NCBI RefSeq assembly: GCF_000004075.3
Contig: NC_026656.2
Coordinates: forward strand, 11,718,001-11,782,000
Length of the DNA stretch: 64,000 bases
Source: Cucumis sativus
Lineage: Eukaryota > Streptophyta > Magnoliopsida > Cucurbitales > Cucurbitaceae
Direction of reading: 5' to 3'
Shown: in pieces, positions 1 through 11,700 of the stretch
Layout of the letters: every line of letters starts with the position of its first letter
Position numbering within the stretch: the first letter of the stretch is position 1
Program-made: the position numbers and the translations under genes
Notes under the pieces: generated by a model
Told to the model about the DNA's origin: nothing
Database searches by the model: none
What the model saw: the letters and a program-made list of their open reading frames with translations, nothing else

Positions 1-905
1 ATAGCTTTAGACAAAGCTAGAGAAAAAGCAAAATGACTTCAAATCTTTTTGGAAGATCTTCCCAACTGGTCTAAATCGGTGCATGCAATATGTATACATA
101 GTGATAGCCAGATAACTATTGGAATGACATGAAATATTATGTATAATAGTAATCTCGACATATACGACGGAGACATAATACAGTCAGAAGACTACTATCT
201 AGTGGAATTATCACAATTGACTTTGTGAGGTCAAAAGATAATGTTGCGGATCTACTTACTAAAGGCCTAACTAGGGAGTTGAGTTGGTTGAAAGTTCATA
301 AAAAAGAATGAGAATAAGCCTATAATATGAAGTTACCTAGAGAGGCAACCCAATCTAGTTGGCTAGAGATCCCAAGATCTAGATTCAACTGGAAAACCAA
401 TCTCTAGATAACATAATGAGCACTACATTAAAATCTTTCACTCATTCTACGAATGATGAGATAGTGCTTAATATGGTTTTAGGGTAAGCATTCTGCTTTT
501 AATGATTTATGTAAGTGGTAATTATTAGTAAAAAAAAAAAGAGCATATATGATGTTCTGTACAGAAATCGCCTATGTAAGTGTGAAGGGACTGCTTCTGT
601 GAGAATTTTAAGGTGAATTCTCTAAAACACTCATGAGACCAGGCGGTACTGTTCAAGGCCAAAATGAACACAATCATGAAAACAAACTTTGTTATAATGA
701 GAAGTTGTGTGATATGTATTGTTTTAGTTTACTCTAAAACGTTTGACAGTTCAAGGCATCATGTCCATTGATTAACCAAGTAAACTCGATTGATGTTCAT
801 TAGGGAAAGTTTAAAGTTTATACTACTTATCCTCACGTAGGTTCTCACCGGACATCTGTTTTCTTCCATTTGTCAACTTACCATTGAGGGAGGGAGGGAG
901 AGGAT
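1..905 (+). mobile_element. Ty1/copia retrotransposon remnant: RNase H end of pol plus 3' untranslated region
   Basis: Reading across frames, positions 1-300 give a decayed copia RNase H C-terminus: ALDKAREKAK, then IHSDSQ, then NIMYN, then a frame-broken version of the usual stretch ending near 'DPLTKGL'. Frameshifts and stops show it is not functional. The following ~600 bp is the usual non-coding stretch between pol and the 3' LTR. It ends in a purine-rich tract at 886-904 (repeated GAGG/GAGA), which fits the polypurine tract that primes plus-strand synthesis directly before the LTR. The rest of the element lies upstream of the window. Copia identity comes from residue pattern; the lineage was not resolved. 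Confidence 0.8.
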
Positions 906-1310
906 TGTTGGAATAAATGGTTATTATTTGTGTTTATTCATGTGTTGATGCATCACTTCATAAAAATTAATAACTAAATTATAGAAAAAGACATGACTTT
1001 TCGAATGACCACGAATAAATCTATAAATAAGACCATTTTCTATTTGGTTAAAAAAAAAACACATTTTTTTCATTATTCACAATTTTGACGTTCGATTGAT
1101 CCACAAAGTTTTTTCGTTGATCTTCTAGCTCAGGAGCTACTCTTAGAAGAAAGGTTATATGTTATATCATGGGAGACAAATTACTTTGAAAAGTCAAGCA
1201 CTATGGTTAGACAACGTGAATTCGTTGAACTCAGATCTATAATGCATATATGAGTTTCTATTTATTGTGATGATAATATTGATAACATAAATTTTTCTAT
1301 AATCCAAACT
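906..1310 (+). mobile_element. 3' LTR of the copia element
   Basis: It starts TGTTGGAATAAATGG immediately after the polypurine tract and ends near AATCCAAAC(T), which is close to the inverted complement of the start (TGTTGGA / TCCAACA). Length is about 405 bp. The 5' LTR is outside the window, so LTR-LTR divergence and the target-site duplication cannot be read. The end may be off by a few bases because the terminal CA is mutated. Confidence 0.65.
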
Positions 1311-1439
1311 TTTTCTATATAATATAGAATAGAATTAGGGGTGTAAACGGGTTGAGTTGGGTTGTCGGAATTTTTTTTTTTTTTGTATTCCCAATGTTTG
1401 TAAAGTTTAACTCTTTTCTAATGAAGATGTTGTTGTACT

Positions 1440-1675
1440 ATATCATACTTTTGCACCATACAATCGTTTAGCTTTCTATACTATCACGATCGTTTATCCT
1501 ACAACCTCTTGCACGATCATTTAGCTTTTTAAACGATCATTTACATTCTTACACGATCGTGTAGCTTTCGACATTCATACTATCGTTTACTTCTTACACG
1601 ATAAACTAACTTTCTATACGTACAATGATTTAACTTTCTACAACAATCGTATAACAAAATATTCTTGATTTTACT
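1440..1675. repeat. Degenerate short tandem repeat built on ACGATCGTTTA
   Basis: About ten diverged units of roughly 22-30 bp, each carrying a version of ACGATCGTTTAGCTTTCT (for example near 1461, 1486, 1512, 1534, 1552, 1579 and 1656). The CGATCG core recurs in an otherwise AT-rich stretch. No ORF. It resembles the motif content of the repeats at 2893-3118 and 19742-20200. Confidence 0.5.
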
Positions 1676-2159
1676 TTTATTAAATAAATAGTAAAAATAT
1701 TATATATATAAAAGTATAGTACCTATCAATGTGGGGACTGAGGAGTATGACATAAGTTTGGATGAATTATTTACGTGTTTAAAATTATAGTCAACAAATT
1801 AAAATTAAAAGTTGAACCAAATTTATATTAGAAAAATATGGTAAGGTCTTGGATCCGAATATTAAAATAATAGATGCAGTGCAACCAAGGCACGCTAACT
1901 CACTCAAATAAAGCCACACAAAAAGGTCAGGAGACTACGTTGGTTACGTGTAGAATGCCAACCATAAAAACTGGGTTAATAAAATAATATTTGAAGTAAC
2001 CAATCAGTTGATGGCATCTCTGAAAGTTAGAGGAAGAAAGAAGAAGTTTCATTCCCAGCGTTAAGCTGAAGCTGTAATGTTAATAGTTTTAAATATATTA
2101 AACAAAGGGAAAATTATTGCATCCTCAAAAATTTGTAATTTGATCCATCACTTCCCTTA

Positions 2160-2440
2160 AAAGAAGAAGTTACCGACCATGGAAGAGACCTTGAAGCCAA
2201 ATTGGAAGAGGGGAATAGATTGAGAATTGGGCTTTGTAGATGATGAAGAAAAATGGCGGATGGAAATGGAAATGAAGTGATGAAGAAGAAGAAGAAGAAG
2301 AGAGAGAATATTAACCTAGTAGGTTACCGTTATATAGTAACTTACCGTTAAAATGGCATTTTCCCCTTATGGTTAGTTTTTTAATCTTTGAACTGGACTT
2401 ATATCGATACTGGACTGGGCTTATATCGAACTTAGACTTT
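2160..2440 (-). promoter_or_regulatory. Orphan promoter / 5' UTR-like segment
   Basis: On the minus strand the order is: GGCCCA (near 2441) and AAGCCCA (near 2418), which resemble plant site-II/UP1 elements; a TATA-like CTATATAAC (2330-2338); then a pyrimidine-rich leader containing a (TTC)n run (2284-2304). This is the layout of a plant core promoter, but only very short ORFs follow (7 codons from about 2180, 42 codons from about 2054). It could be the edge of a lost or non-coding gene, or chance. Confidence 0.3.
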
Positions 2441-2892
2441 GGGCCAATGATGAGACTGATTCCTCCATGTTATGATCCTCATAAAGCTTCAAATTCTTGA
2501 CTCAATTTACATGATTTATTAGTTTGAATTGATTGATTACTGCACTACCTTCCACAACATTATTAATTATTTTCACATTCATTATTGTCTTTTTTCTAAA
2601 TAAAGTTGAGTGTTAGAACTTGTGGTACTGATCATTAGTATTAGAGGACCAATCCCTCTTTGACGATTTGATTTCAACATTTCCCTACAAAGTAGTTTAA
2701 AACAAAATGCTTTCCTCTTTCAAAAATACTTTTTCTTGCACAAATAATCCAAATAGACCTTCACATCAAAAGTTCATTTTCTTGACTTCTTAATTGACAT
2801 GACTAACATAGGTTACTTGATTGAAAGAAATATCTTAGTCGACTAGATTGAAAGAAATATATATGAGTCTATTATATATACATTTGTCCCTT

Positions 2893-3118
2893 CTTTCTTC
2901 TCCATTTTTTTTTTTTTTGAAATCATGATCTTTGTTTTCAATCGATCATAAATCTTGTATTATTATTTTTGTTCAAGATCGTGTACAAAATATAAAAGAT
3001 ATTGTACCAAATATATCAAATATAAAAGATTTATTTAATACACGATCTTGAAAAAAAATCATTCAAATATTGATACATGGTCGTTTTTTATATTTTCTAT
3101 CGTGGGCATGAGCATTTT
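2893..3118 (+). repeat. Dispersed repeat with GATCGT / CACGATC motifs (copy 1)
   Basis: It begins with a T-run (T14 near 2907), then GATCATGATC, ATCGATCATAA, CAAGATCGTGTAC, two copies of CAAATATAAAAGAT-like sequence, CACGATCTTG and GGTCGT, and ends TATTTTCTATCGTGGG. The same order of landmarks occurs at 19742-20200, so this looks like one dispersed family and not random AT-rich DNA. The class is unknown. Confidence 0.45.
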
Positions 3119-4655
3119 TCATCCGTTTATTATATAGTTTATAAAAAACTCAAAAACTAAAAATTGAATAATTAAGATGATATAGATTGATTAAAGTAAA
3201 TACGTAAAAAAAAAAGAAAAACAAAATATTTACCCACCAAATGAAAAAAAGAAAAAGTGAAAAGTGAAAATTTATTAGTCAAGTATAAATATTTTATTAA
3301 TTTTTGACAAATTTCTAAAAACTAGGATGATATTTTAACTTATCTTATATGTATGTCAGGATATTAAAGATTGAAAAGAAAGTAAAGTATACAACTTCTT
3401 GATAAATAAATAGACCATGCAAACCCTATATTAAATGTTGAGTGTATAAACATTAATATTGTATTTACTATTTAGATGACGTGCTTTCTTGATGTACACA
3501 GAAAATGACTTACCCACTAAGACGAAGGAGATGACATCTTCAAAAGTTGAGATTATATATTAAGATATCAAAGATTTTGGATCTCACAAGTCCCATGCAT
3601 CCCATCCCTTTGGATTGGCCTAATCACAATCCAATTTTATTATGGCTGTTCTTTGCAATCTAACCATGTCCTTTCCTCATTTATTATATATACTTTTCAT
3701 TATATTAATTATGGAATGACAAATTTAATCTTCTATCAACCTATAACAAAATTGATAATGCTAAACTCACATTGGATTCCTATTATTTTATATATTTGTA
3801 ATAGACACGACAATATATAAATGTTAATAAATATATATAAAGTACTTATCAAGAAAAGGAGTAATAATTGTGATATCAAGTTACAAATGAGTTAGAAAAA
3901 ATTAGTCAAAGTTTATTTTATGTAAAATTAAATGTTGATTTAATGACATTGTCTATTATATATATATAGAAACATAATATATAAAAAAATGATAGTTTCT
4001 GATATACTACATAATCACATTGTCTATTATATATATATATAGAACAAAAAAAAAAGAAGAGAAAAAAAGAGGGAAAAAAGCTCTCTCTAAGTAATGGATT
4101 GGATGGCTTAGAAGGAATTGACATTTAACTTTTGTGGAAGTTTGTAGACATGTTGGCCAGTTGTAAAAGAAATGGTGTCCTTGGCTTGGACATAAAAGGT
4201 CCCTTATAAAGATATTTTTCTTTGGTTAAAATCAAATTTCAATGTTTGGAAAATAGACAAATCTTTCAGAATCCTATAAACACAAGGTAAAAGAACAACT
4301 TTATATTTATAAAATTATTTGGAGTAATTTAGCTGAACTATAATTTATAATTAATATGATTTTATAAAATAGAAGTGAATAATTCAATCCACTCCCTTTG
4401 TATATAAGAAAACAAAGTTCATTATTAGACTACACATTCTACCAACCATAGTAAACGAGGAAAAAGCAAATTCTAAATTCAGAGAAAAAAACTTATTTCA
4501 CTTTCACAATCCCTTTATTCTTTTTCCCCTCCAAATTACAAAATCATTGAAAACAACAAAAAAAAAAAAGGAAATTTATATGAAAACTGCTTCAAATTCC
4601 ACCGCCGAAGAAGGAGGTGTGGAGGGGAATTTTTCATTTCATCCTTCCTATCAGC

Positions 4656-5612
4656 TCAATCTCGGGGTCCGCCGTTGAGGAAGGCCGCTAGCTTTCCGAC
4701 GAATTGAACCGCATCGTCTGACGTAGGGTTGAACAAATGAAACACGTGGCCTTGGCCTTTCGTCTCCGTCACCTCGACGGCGCCCCCCCATCCCGATTTC
4801 TTCAAACACTCACTGTAAAACCGTCCTCTGTCTTTCAGAGCATCCTTCTCCGCCACATAAACCGCCACTCTCTCCGCCGTTACCTTCCCTAAATTCGGTT
4901 CAAATTCCGGGTTCACAATCGGGTCATCTAACCCGCTAATAGTAGGACAAGCCACATACCACAATTTCTCAATAAACCATCTTTCTTCCGGCTTCAGCTT
5001 CTCTTCATCTCCGATCAATTTCTCTCCCCAGAAATAAGGATGAACCAACATCAATCCCTTCAGATTCAACCCGGCCACCCCTTCCATTCCGACCCGGATC
5101 GCCATTTTATTAGCGACGTTGGCTCCAGCGCTATCTCCGGCGAAATAAACCCGGTTAAAATCTGCAATTTTATTCAACCACTCCTCTGGGCCGGTTCCAG
5201 CCGAGTGGGCGGCAACCCATTTCAAAGCAGTCCAGGAATCTTCATAAGCGATCGGAAGTGGGTGCTCCGGAGCTCGCCGGTACTCGACGGAGATAGCGAT
5301 GACGTTGGCTTCAGCGACTAAGGAGTTGAGATGGTGGTGGTAGGTAGGAGAGAATGCTGATTCGATGCAGAAGCCGCCGCCGTGAATATAAATGAGAAGA
5401 GGAAGCTTGTGAGGTTCTGCGGTGGGTTTGGGCCTGTAAATCCGAGCAGAGACGGGGGTTTCTGGCGAGATGACGATGTCTTTGGACTCAACGACTGTTA
5501 AAGGGTCAAGAGAGGGATGGACTAATTCGTTGCCGACGAGCCTTTCGGCGCGACCGTCTTTATAAACGATGAGCATAGGGGAAAGGTTGTAGGCAATTTC
5601 AGTGGAAGCCAT
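4656..5612 (-). CDS. Plant carboxylesterase (CXE family, GID1-like alpha/beta hydrolase), intronless
   Basis: 318 aa, the usual length for plant class-I carboxylesterases. These are probably cytosolic serine hydrolases that cleave small ester substrates such as acetylated metabolites; the substrate here is unknown. The oxyanion-hole motif HGGG is at residues 77-80, the nucleophile elbow GDSAG at 159-163 (Ser161), the acid Asp257 in VAEKDALKDRG, and the base His289 in GQGHVFH. The lid-region DDP..NP motif is present (about 229-234). I chose ATG 5612-5610 (MASTEIAYNL). The frame is open for 102 more codons upstream, but those are not CXE-like and look like a 5' UTR plus promoter. There is no N-terminal signal peptide. 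It lies about 3.1 kb downstream of a second CXE on the same strand, so the two look like a tandem duplication. All catalytic residues are present and there are no breaks. Confidence 0.95.
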   Translation of the reverse strand: MASTEIAYNLSPMLIVYKDGRAERLVGNELVHPSLDPLTVVESKDIVISPETPVSARIYRPKPTAEPHKLPLLIYIHGGGFCIESAFSPTYHHHLNSLVAEANVIAISVEYRRAPEHPLPIAYEDSWTALKWVAAHSAGTGPEEWLNKIADFNRVYFAGDSAGANVANKMAIRVGMEGVAGLNLKGLMLVHPYFWGEKLIGDEEKLKPEERWFIEKLWYVACPTISGLDDPIVNPEFEPNLGKVTAERVAVYVAEKDALKDRGRFYSECLKKSGWGGAVEVTETKGQGHVFHLFNPTSDDAVQFVGKLAAFLNGGPRD

Positions 5613-6380
5613 TGGAGAGTGGAGAGAGTAGAGATGAAAGGAGAAAAAAGCGGCAGATGAAGAGAAGGATATAATTAACAGAGAAATTTCTCTCTCTTTT
5701 TTATGCCAATAAATGAATATCTCTTTCTTATGGCTTTGATTTTTATGAGTTCTAACTTGTAGACTTAAAAAGGGTGGGTTGTTAGGGCCTTGGGAGAAAT
5801 TATTGGTGGCAAGTAGTTTTCCATTGTTATTTACATGTATAGCAAACAAATTGCCAAACTTGTGATCAATATGACTATAACTATAACCCACCATTTTTAG
5901 AGTTATTACGCCAATCAACTCAAATAACCATTTTTTTAGTTTTCAAATGCTTTTCTTTCTTTCTTTCTTTTTTGTTTTTTTGGTAAACTTATGGATTTAC
6001 TTCTTCTTGAGGATGGAAAGAAATCTAGTGCAAAAACATACAAGTCTGCCTCAAGAGATTCTAACCCTCCACTAAATATCTGGATGTGAGTATAAACAAA
6101 CTCACCAAGAATAATAATTTGCCACCAAGATTACGTAAACCACTAAAATTATTGATCTCAACAACATCCAAATTATAACAACTAATCGAAAGACTAGTAT
6201 ATCGTTATACTTACCTTTTTCCTTGTTTTTTTTTTTTTTGCCAAAATATGTATTGGGAGGGTTAGAAGGCATTTTCGTAAAATTCCTTTTCTCTTGTACT
6301 TGCCGTCATTGTTACTATCAAAATTCAAACACAATCTCGATTAGGCACAAATTTATTAAGGGGCTATCGACGTCTGCCCC

Positions 6381-6508
6381 CACTCACATTTCCCATTTTT
6401 ATATTTTAATATTAATTTTAAAGTATTAAACTACAATATATATACACTCACATTCCCCATTTTTATATTTTAATATTAATTTTAAAGTATTAAATTACAA
6501 TATATATT
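6381..6508. repeat. 64-bp tandem duplication
   Basis: CACTCACATT(T/C)CCCATTTTTA and the sequence after it, through TTAAATACAATATATAT-like DNA, occurs at 6381-6444 and again at 6445-6508 with only a couple of differences. The near-identity suggests a recent slippage or unequal duplication. Confidence 0.8.
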
Positions 6509-6521
6509 ATTATAAAATTTT

Positions 6522-6600
6522 GCCTTTGGTATAATGGTTGTGTCTCTTTTAAAATTCTAGGATTCTGGGTTTGAATCTCGTCTACATACATTTATTTTTT
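6522..6600 (+). mobile_element. tRNA-related / SINE-like sequence
   Basis: GCCTTTGGTATAATGGTTG resembles a Pol III A box region and GGGTTTGAATCTC a B box, spaced about 35 bases apart. The predicted arms do not fold into a proper tRNA cloverleaf (no good anticodon or acceptor stem), so this is better read as a tRNA-derived SINE head or a tRNA pseudogene than as a tRNA gene. No clear A-tail or target duplication was seen. Confidence 0.35.
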
Positions 6601-7389
6601 CTAATATAATGCCCCTAACTATGATTGAGAAGGACCAAGAAGAAGAAAGGTGAAAACTAAAATTCGTCCACTGTCATTAATAAAATCCTGAGCCAACCTA
6701 AATCCAACAAACTAACATCCAGTTGCTACATGTATCAATGTTCAAGAGACAACTTAAAAGATATTCTATAGTATAAGAATAAGACTAAGTATCTTGTCTT
6801 GGTAACACTATGGATACGACTCACTTTGTGTTTGACACAAATGCAATAATAATCCACTCCTATGCAATGAATTTACATAAGATCATACCATGAAATTGTA
6901 AACACTAAATGTAACTTCGTCTACTAGTTATGTTTTTATTTCACTAGGAAGACCTAGGTAATTTATGCTTAACCTTGAGTATATTATGAACTCATGTTTG
7001 TGAGAAATTTTTCTTTGATTTTTACAGGTGAGAGCAACCATGTAAGGCTCCGATCGATTACACCCAATGCGGCAAAGACTTTGCGACGGTGACGAAATGA
7101 AGTAAATTCTAACTGCAAAATATGCTCTGTGAAAGGAGTATACGTAAAAAACTTGACCCAAAGAAGGAAGTCGGGTTGAGAAAAATTATTGCTGAGGAAT
7201 CACTCAGATAGAAGCACACTACGCGAGGCGCAGAAGAAGGAAAAGAGACCACATGAAGAGAAGTGCATGATAAGAATGAGTGGCGAGAAGAGGCCCATAT
7301 CGGATGTTGTGAGTTAGGCGTTTGATACCGTAATACGAGGAGAAGCATTTGTGCCTAGGGAAGCTGCAGATGTCTTGGTTGACAAGACT

Positions 7390-7762
7390 AACTACAAGAA
7401 ATTTTGTTTTGAGTGGTGCAGCAAAAGTGTCACTAAAACTCAAAAACACGTTGTCAATACTTTTAGCAATGCAAAGTCATTCGTCACTAGGACTATCGTT
7501 GTATCCACGTAGCTAAAAGTTTTATCGACGCAACAATTACACGCCGCAAAAGTTATACTTTTAGTGACGTTTGCGCGTTACTAAAAGCTTACTATTAGTA
7601 ATATATGTTATGTCACTCTTTATTTTTTATAGTGATTTATTGGCCGACTCACCACTAAATGTGATGTTTTAGTGACAAATAATGTTGTTGATAAAAGTTA
7701 TTGTGATCGTTACAAACATCTTTTGCAACGTATTAAAGTGTGGCACTAAAAATTTCTACATA
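7390..7762. mobile_element. Degenerate CACTA-like non-autonomous element
   Basis: The left end AACTACAAGAAATTTTG is close to the plant CACTA terminus CACTACAAGAAATTTTG. The right end AAAAATTTCTACA is the partial inverted complement. Between them, TTTTAGTGAC / GTCACTAAAA recurs in both orientations (near 7434, 7560, 7575, 7665, 7741), as in the subterminal repeats of CACTA elements. No transposase ORF is present. The ends are eroded and no target duplication was confirmed. Confidence 0.45.
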
Positions 7763-8047
7763 TTTTTTTTAAAAAAACCAATTCCATATCATTATTAAGA
7801 ACCAAAATAAAATGTCTATAGAAATAAAATTTTGACCAAAATAGAATATGTCTACGAAAACAAAAGAATCACAAAAGTGAAAGGTTTTATATGTGGTGTT
7901 ATACTTTTAGACACATACAAAATTACACATTCGCACTCGCACTCCGTAAGTGACCACGATAGCATCAGTAAATGGAAATACAAAAAGCATGGAACATTTA
8001 CATGTTTATGGAATGGATGTACAGTACTTCCGGGATTAGGGTTAAAT

Positions 8048-8625
8048 AACCCTTATCATAATACTCCACTCATAACTCTTTTCTCAAACACATGTTATAA
8101 TAACACTATATTTATAATTTTTTCCCCAAACGCATCTTATCAGGGATAGTTGTAAATTTAGTCATTAGATACAAAATAATTAAGTATATAGCAACATTTT
8201 TTAAAAAAATTGCAAATATAACAAAATTTGTTAACTTCTATCAATGATAAAATTTTATCATCGTCTCATCAATAGACCATGTTGCAAATATTGATCTATT
8301 ATTGATAGATCATATAAATCTATCAGTGATACAAGTCTATCAGCGATTGTTTTGCTATATTTACAATTTTTTAAAATTGTTGTTATATCTATAATTATTA
8401 TTCATAAAATATAATGGTCATCAATTATAATTACCCTATCATAATACTACCACAATAATTCTTCCCCAAAACACATATTATCATAACACTACCATTCATA
8501 TTTCTTCACCCAAACATATATTATCATAACACTACCAATAATAACCCTAATCCCAAACACATATTATTATAAAACTAAGAATATTAGAATTATCATAATA
8601 CTTTTCCTCCGTAACTCTTTCCCTC
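8048..8625. repeat. Tandem array of ~42-43-bp units, interrupted by a MITE
   Basis: Units of the form TTATCATAACACTACCA...CCCCAAACACATA start near 8056, 8098, 8437 (following the MITE), 8480, 8523 and 8566. Unit length is 42-43 bp and units are diverged by several substitutions. The MITE at 8143-8436 sits inside one unit. A GGGATTAGGGTT at 8032 and an AACCCTAATCCC at 8543 form an inverted pair but do not look like transposon ends. Confidence 0.65.
8143..8436 (+). mobile_element. MITE, family A copy 1, with TATCA target duplication
   Basis: About 294 bp running GGGATAGTTGTAAATTTAG ... TATAATTACCC, with imperfect inverted ends. Inside are ATTGCAAATATAACAAAA, TCTATCAATGATA / TGATAGATCAT motifs and the mirrored TTGCTATATTTACAA. 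TATCA flanks it on both sides (8138-8142 and 8437-8441), which fits an insertion into the tandem array. Two relatives lie at 10440-10704 and 25194-25456. Confidence 0.75.
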
Positions 8626-8705
8626 CTCCTCCATACCCACCTACCTTGACAAGGATAATTATTCAAATGTCTTTCAAATATTTGGAATAAACATAAACAA
8701 TGTTT

Positions 8706-11700
8706 CTAATCTAAGTTAATGAAAGAGGCTAATTTTTCCAACAAATCAACAGCCTTTTCACACTCAGGTTTCTTCAAATGAAACACATGATTTTCTTCGC
8801 CGTGCTCCACCGTCTCCACCGTCCCATTCCACCCGCTGCTCTTCAAATCTTCCTCGTAATTCTTCCCTCCAGACTTCAGAAAATCATTTTCCGCTAAAAA
8901 AATCTTCACTCTCTTACAACCCAACTTGGCCAGATCCTCTATGGTTGGTCTCAGTAACTTTGTCTCCGAACACAGATACTTCCACAGCCTATTCTCTCCC
9001 CCATCACCAAAAAACGGGTGAATCAAAGCCATTGCCACTACCTTCGCTCCACCCAGTTCCTCTGCCGACGAACTTGCTCGAGCAGCCAAATAATGGCAGA
9101 TGTTTGCACCGGCACTATCCCCAGCTAAACAAATACGGTTGAAATCCACATATGTGTTTAGCCATGGCTCTGAACCATCTCTGTTGTTTATGGAAAGATT
9201 TAACTCAACTTAATCTCTTATCACATTATACTTGAAAGCATACATAGATGTATATAGCTCACTTGATGAAGTCCAAAAAATATAATTATTTCAATATATT
9301 TCAGAAGTTAGTTAATTAAAACTAATTTAGGTCTAAATTAATACTAGATGTTTAAGGGTTATTTGTTTGAATGATTATATAAAAAAAATGTCAAAAAAAT
9401 TCTTTTGATTAACCATTTAAAATACTATTTTAAAACTTAGGTTAAAGTTATTTTAAATAGTTGTCAAAAATATTTTAACTTTTTCTAACGGACTAATTTT
9501 AAAATTACACACTAAAAAACTTAAACCAAATACACTCAATATCAAGATACTGCAACTTTGATTCAAATTAACTATATAGTGTTTGATACTCTAAATTTAG
9601 TTTAATTTGATATCTATAACTTTAGAAGCTAACTTTTATGGTTTTTTTTAATGTCTCTCTAATATTTAGTATAATTTTGATAGTTTAATTCAATTTTTTT
9701 AGGAAAATAATTTACATGGCAGTTAAGTTTAGCTTTGATTATCATTGAAGCCCATTTTAAAAAATGATCTATAAACAATTGATTTCCTGGCATTTTATAA
9801 ATACTTCATATTCTTGATCTTAAATACTTAAGAGATTTTTGTGACGTGACCTCTCACAAGACTATAAAAATCTTAATTTATTATTGTAACAATTTAGACC
9901 ATGAATTTTTGTTAAGTGTATTGATTTGTACCCTTTTCATTCGAAAAAAACTCTTTATGAAACTTATGATTATATCACTTAAACCCTTAAATTTATATAA
10001 ATTAATTAATTAATATAGACTCTTAGACTAAATTTTCTATGAAACCGTTCAAACATATCGTCTTCGATATTACATTTTGTAAAATCAATATTGGAAGAAG
10101 TGTACCTGCCATACTTGTAACACTTTAAAATTAAAGTAATTTTTAATTATATTTTATGTTTGTGTTGGTATTGGGTTTAATTTTATTTTACGTTTGAGTT
10201 GGTATTGGGTGTTATTTTATCTGAAATTATTTAAGCACACGTGTTTTATGTATATTTAATTAAGATTTAAGAATGTGGATTTTGGTGGAACTATCATTGA
10301 TTGTGTATATATATATATATTGGATGGTGAAAAGAAAGATACTCGTTGGAAAATATTTAACGAGGGATGGGTTGGTGTGATGGTTGGTGATGAGATAAGG
10401 AATTAAATGAAGAAAGAGAATTGGTATTAACCAATCAATAAGTACAAATTAGTAATTATATTCGAAATAATTAAGTATATAATAATATTTTAAAAATTTA
10501 TAATTTGTAAATATAGTAAAAATTTTCAAATTCTATCAATGATATATAAATCTATCACCGATCGACTATAGTGTAAATATTGGTTTATTACTGATAGACC
10601 ATACGAGTCCATTCGCGATAATTTTGTTATATTTACAAAAAAAAATTAAATATTGCTATATTCTTAACTATTATTCCTAAAATGACCATCATCACAATTA
10701 CCCTTTAGTTTGTGTATATATATATATATATATTTATTTATTTATAATTGGTTAACTGTCTGCATTGACTTCTCCTTCGTTCATTTGATGTCATGAACAA
10801 GGAGCCTAGTCGAGCACCCTTCTAGTACAAGTTGTCTGTGTCAACTTCGTGTTGCCCACCGTTGTGGGTCCTTCATTCGATTTAACTCTGTTTGTCGCTC
10901 CTCCGGTCATGCCATCGCTTGTCGATCTTGTATTTTGGTCCAAGGGTGAGTAAGATGTGGTTTTATGGGGTTTTGATTACCATTTAGTAAACATTTTAAG
11001 ATCTAATTCATTGAATTTAATTTTTGAGCTTCTCGATCTCTGAAGATGGAATTGGAGCCATTTGAATTTGATTCTTAATTCCCATCAAGCTAAGTTTGAA
11101 ATTTGGTTCAACTTCAATTTGGATAAGTGGGGAAAGCCAAGGTTAATTAAATTGACAATTTTCGTGGGCAAAATTATTGATTTAACTTTGACCATGATAG
11201 GATGAAATTGTGGTTTAAGTTGAATCAAGAGTTGTGCACACGAATTTAATTCTTTTTAAGCTATGGGATTTCTATCCTCGGACCCTCGAATCAAGATGGA
11301 ATCATATTGTATGGATTGACTAGTTAAAATGTTCATTGACGAAAATTAAATTGCATTGACAGGCTTAAGTGGGGGTTTGACTGAGAATGTGTTGATTTAT
11401 TTATGTAACTGATTATGTAATTGAGGAGTTTGTTGGATGATGTTTGCATGTTATGTTTATACCTACTATTAGACTATATGTTTGACGATAGTAGGCTCAT
11501 TTAAACTGTTGGTAGTTGTTAATAACTGTTAGTTTTGGTTAATAGGCTATAATCTACATGTACTGTGTCTCTTGAGATCACCACTTTTAAACTCATATTG
11601 ATGACTAATTGGTCACTACTAATTGTGCCTTTCAGTTCACTTTATGATTGATGTGTGTTCTTACGGGATTACCAGACTATATGACCCATGATACATCTTA

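Larger units (their letters stand above)
1676..4655. other. AT-rich intergenic region with no supported gene
   Basis: There is no coding sequence I can support. It holds an orphan promoter-like segment (2160-2440), a GATCGT-type repeat (2893-3118), many A/T runs and TA-rich microsatellites near 3955-3970 and 4027-4043. The longest ORF (68 codons, 3918-4124, minus) is low-complexity and Phe-rich and is not convincing. Confidence 0.6.
5920..8705. other. Intergenic region between the two carboxylesterase genes
   Basis: No gene is supported. It contains a 64-bp tandem duplication (6381-6508), a tRNA-related SINE-like sequence (about 6522-6600), a CACTA-like relic (7390-7762), and a 42-43-bp tandem array (about 8048-8625) split by a MITE (8143-8436). 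Short ORFs (for example 7109-7449 minus, 7832-8149 plus) fall inside these repeats and show no protein family. Confidence 0.65.

Noticed and set aside
5613..5918. 102-codon in-frame extension upstream of the first carboxylesterase
   Set aside because: It is open by chance, rich in Ser/Phe/His, unlike any CXE N-terminus, and covers what should be leader and promoter. The family start MAST... at 5612 gives the normal length.
6522..6595. Functional tRNA gene
   Set aside because: A- and B-box-like words are present, but the acceptor and anticodon stems do not pair.
8032..8554. Transposon with GGGATTAGGGTT / AACCCTAATCCC inverted ends, or interstitial telomere repeat
   Set aside because: There is no target duplication, the tandem units continue beyond the right end, and TTAGGG-like words occur only once per side.
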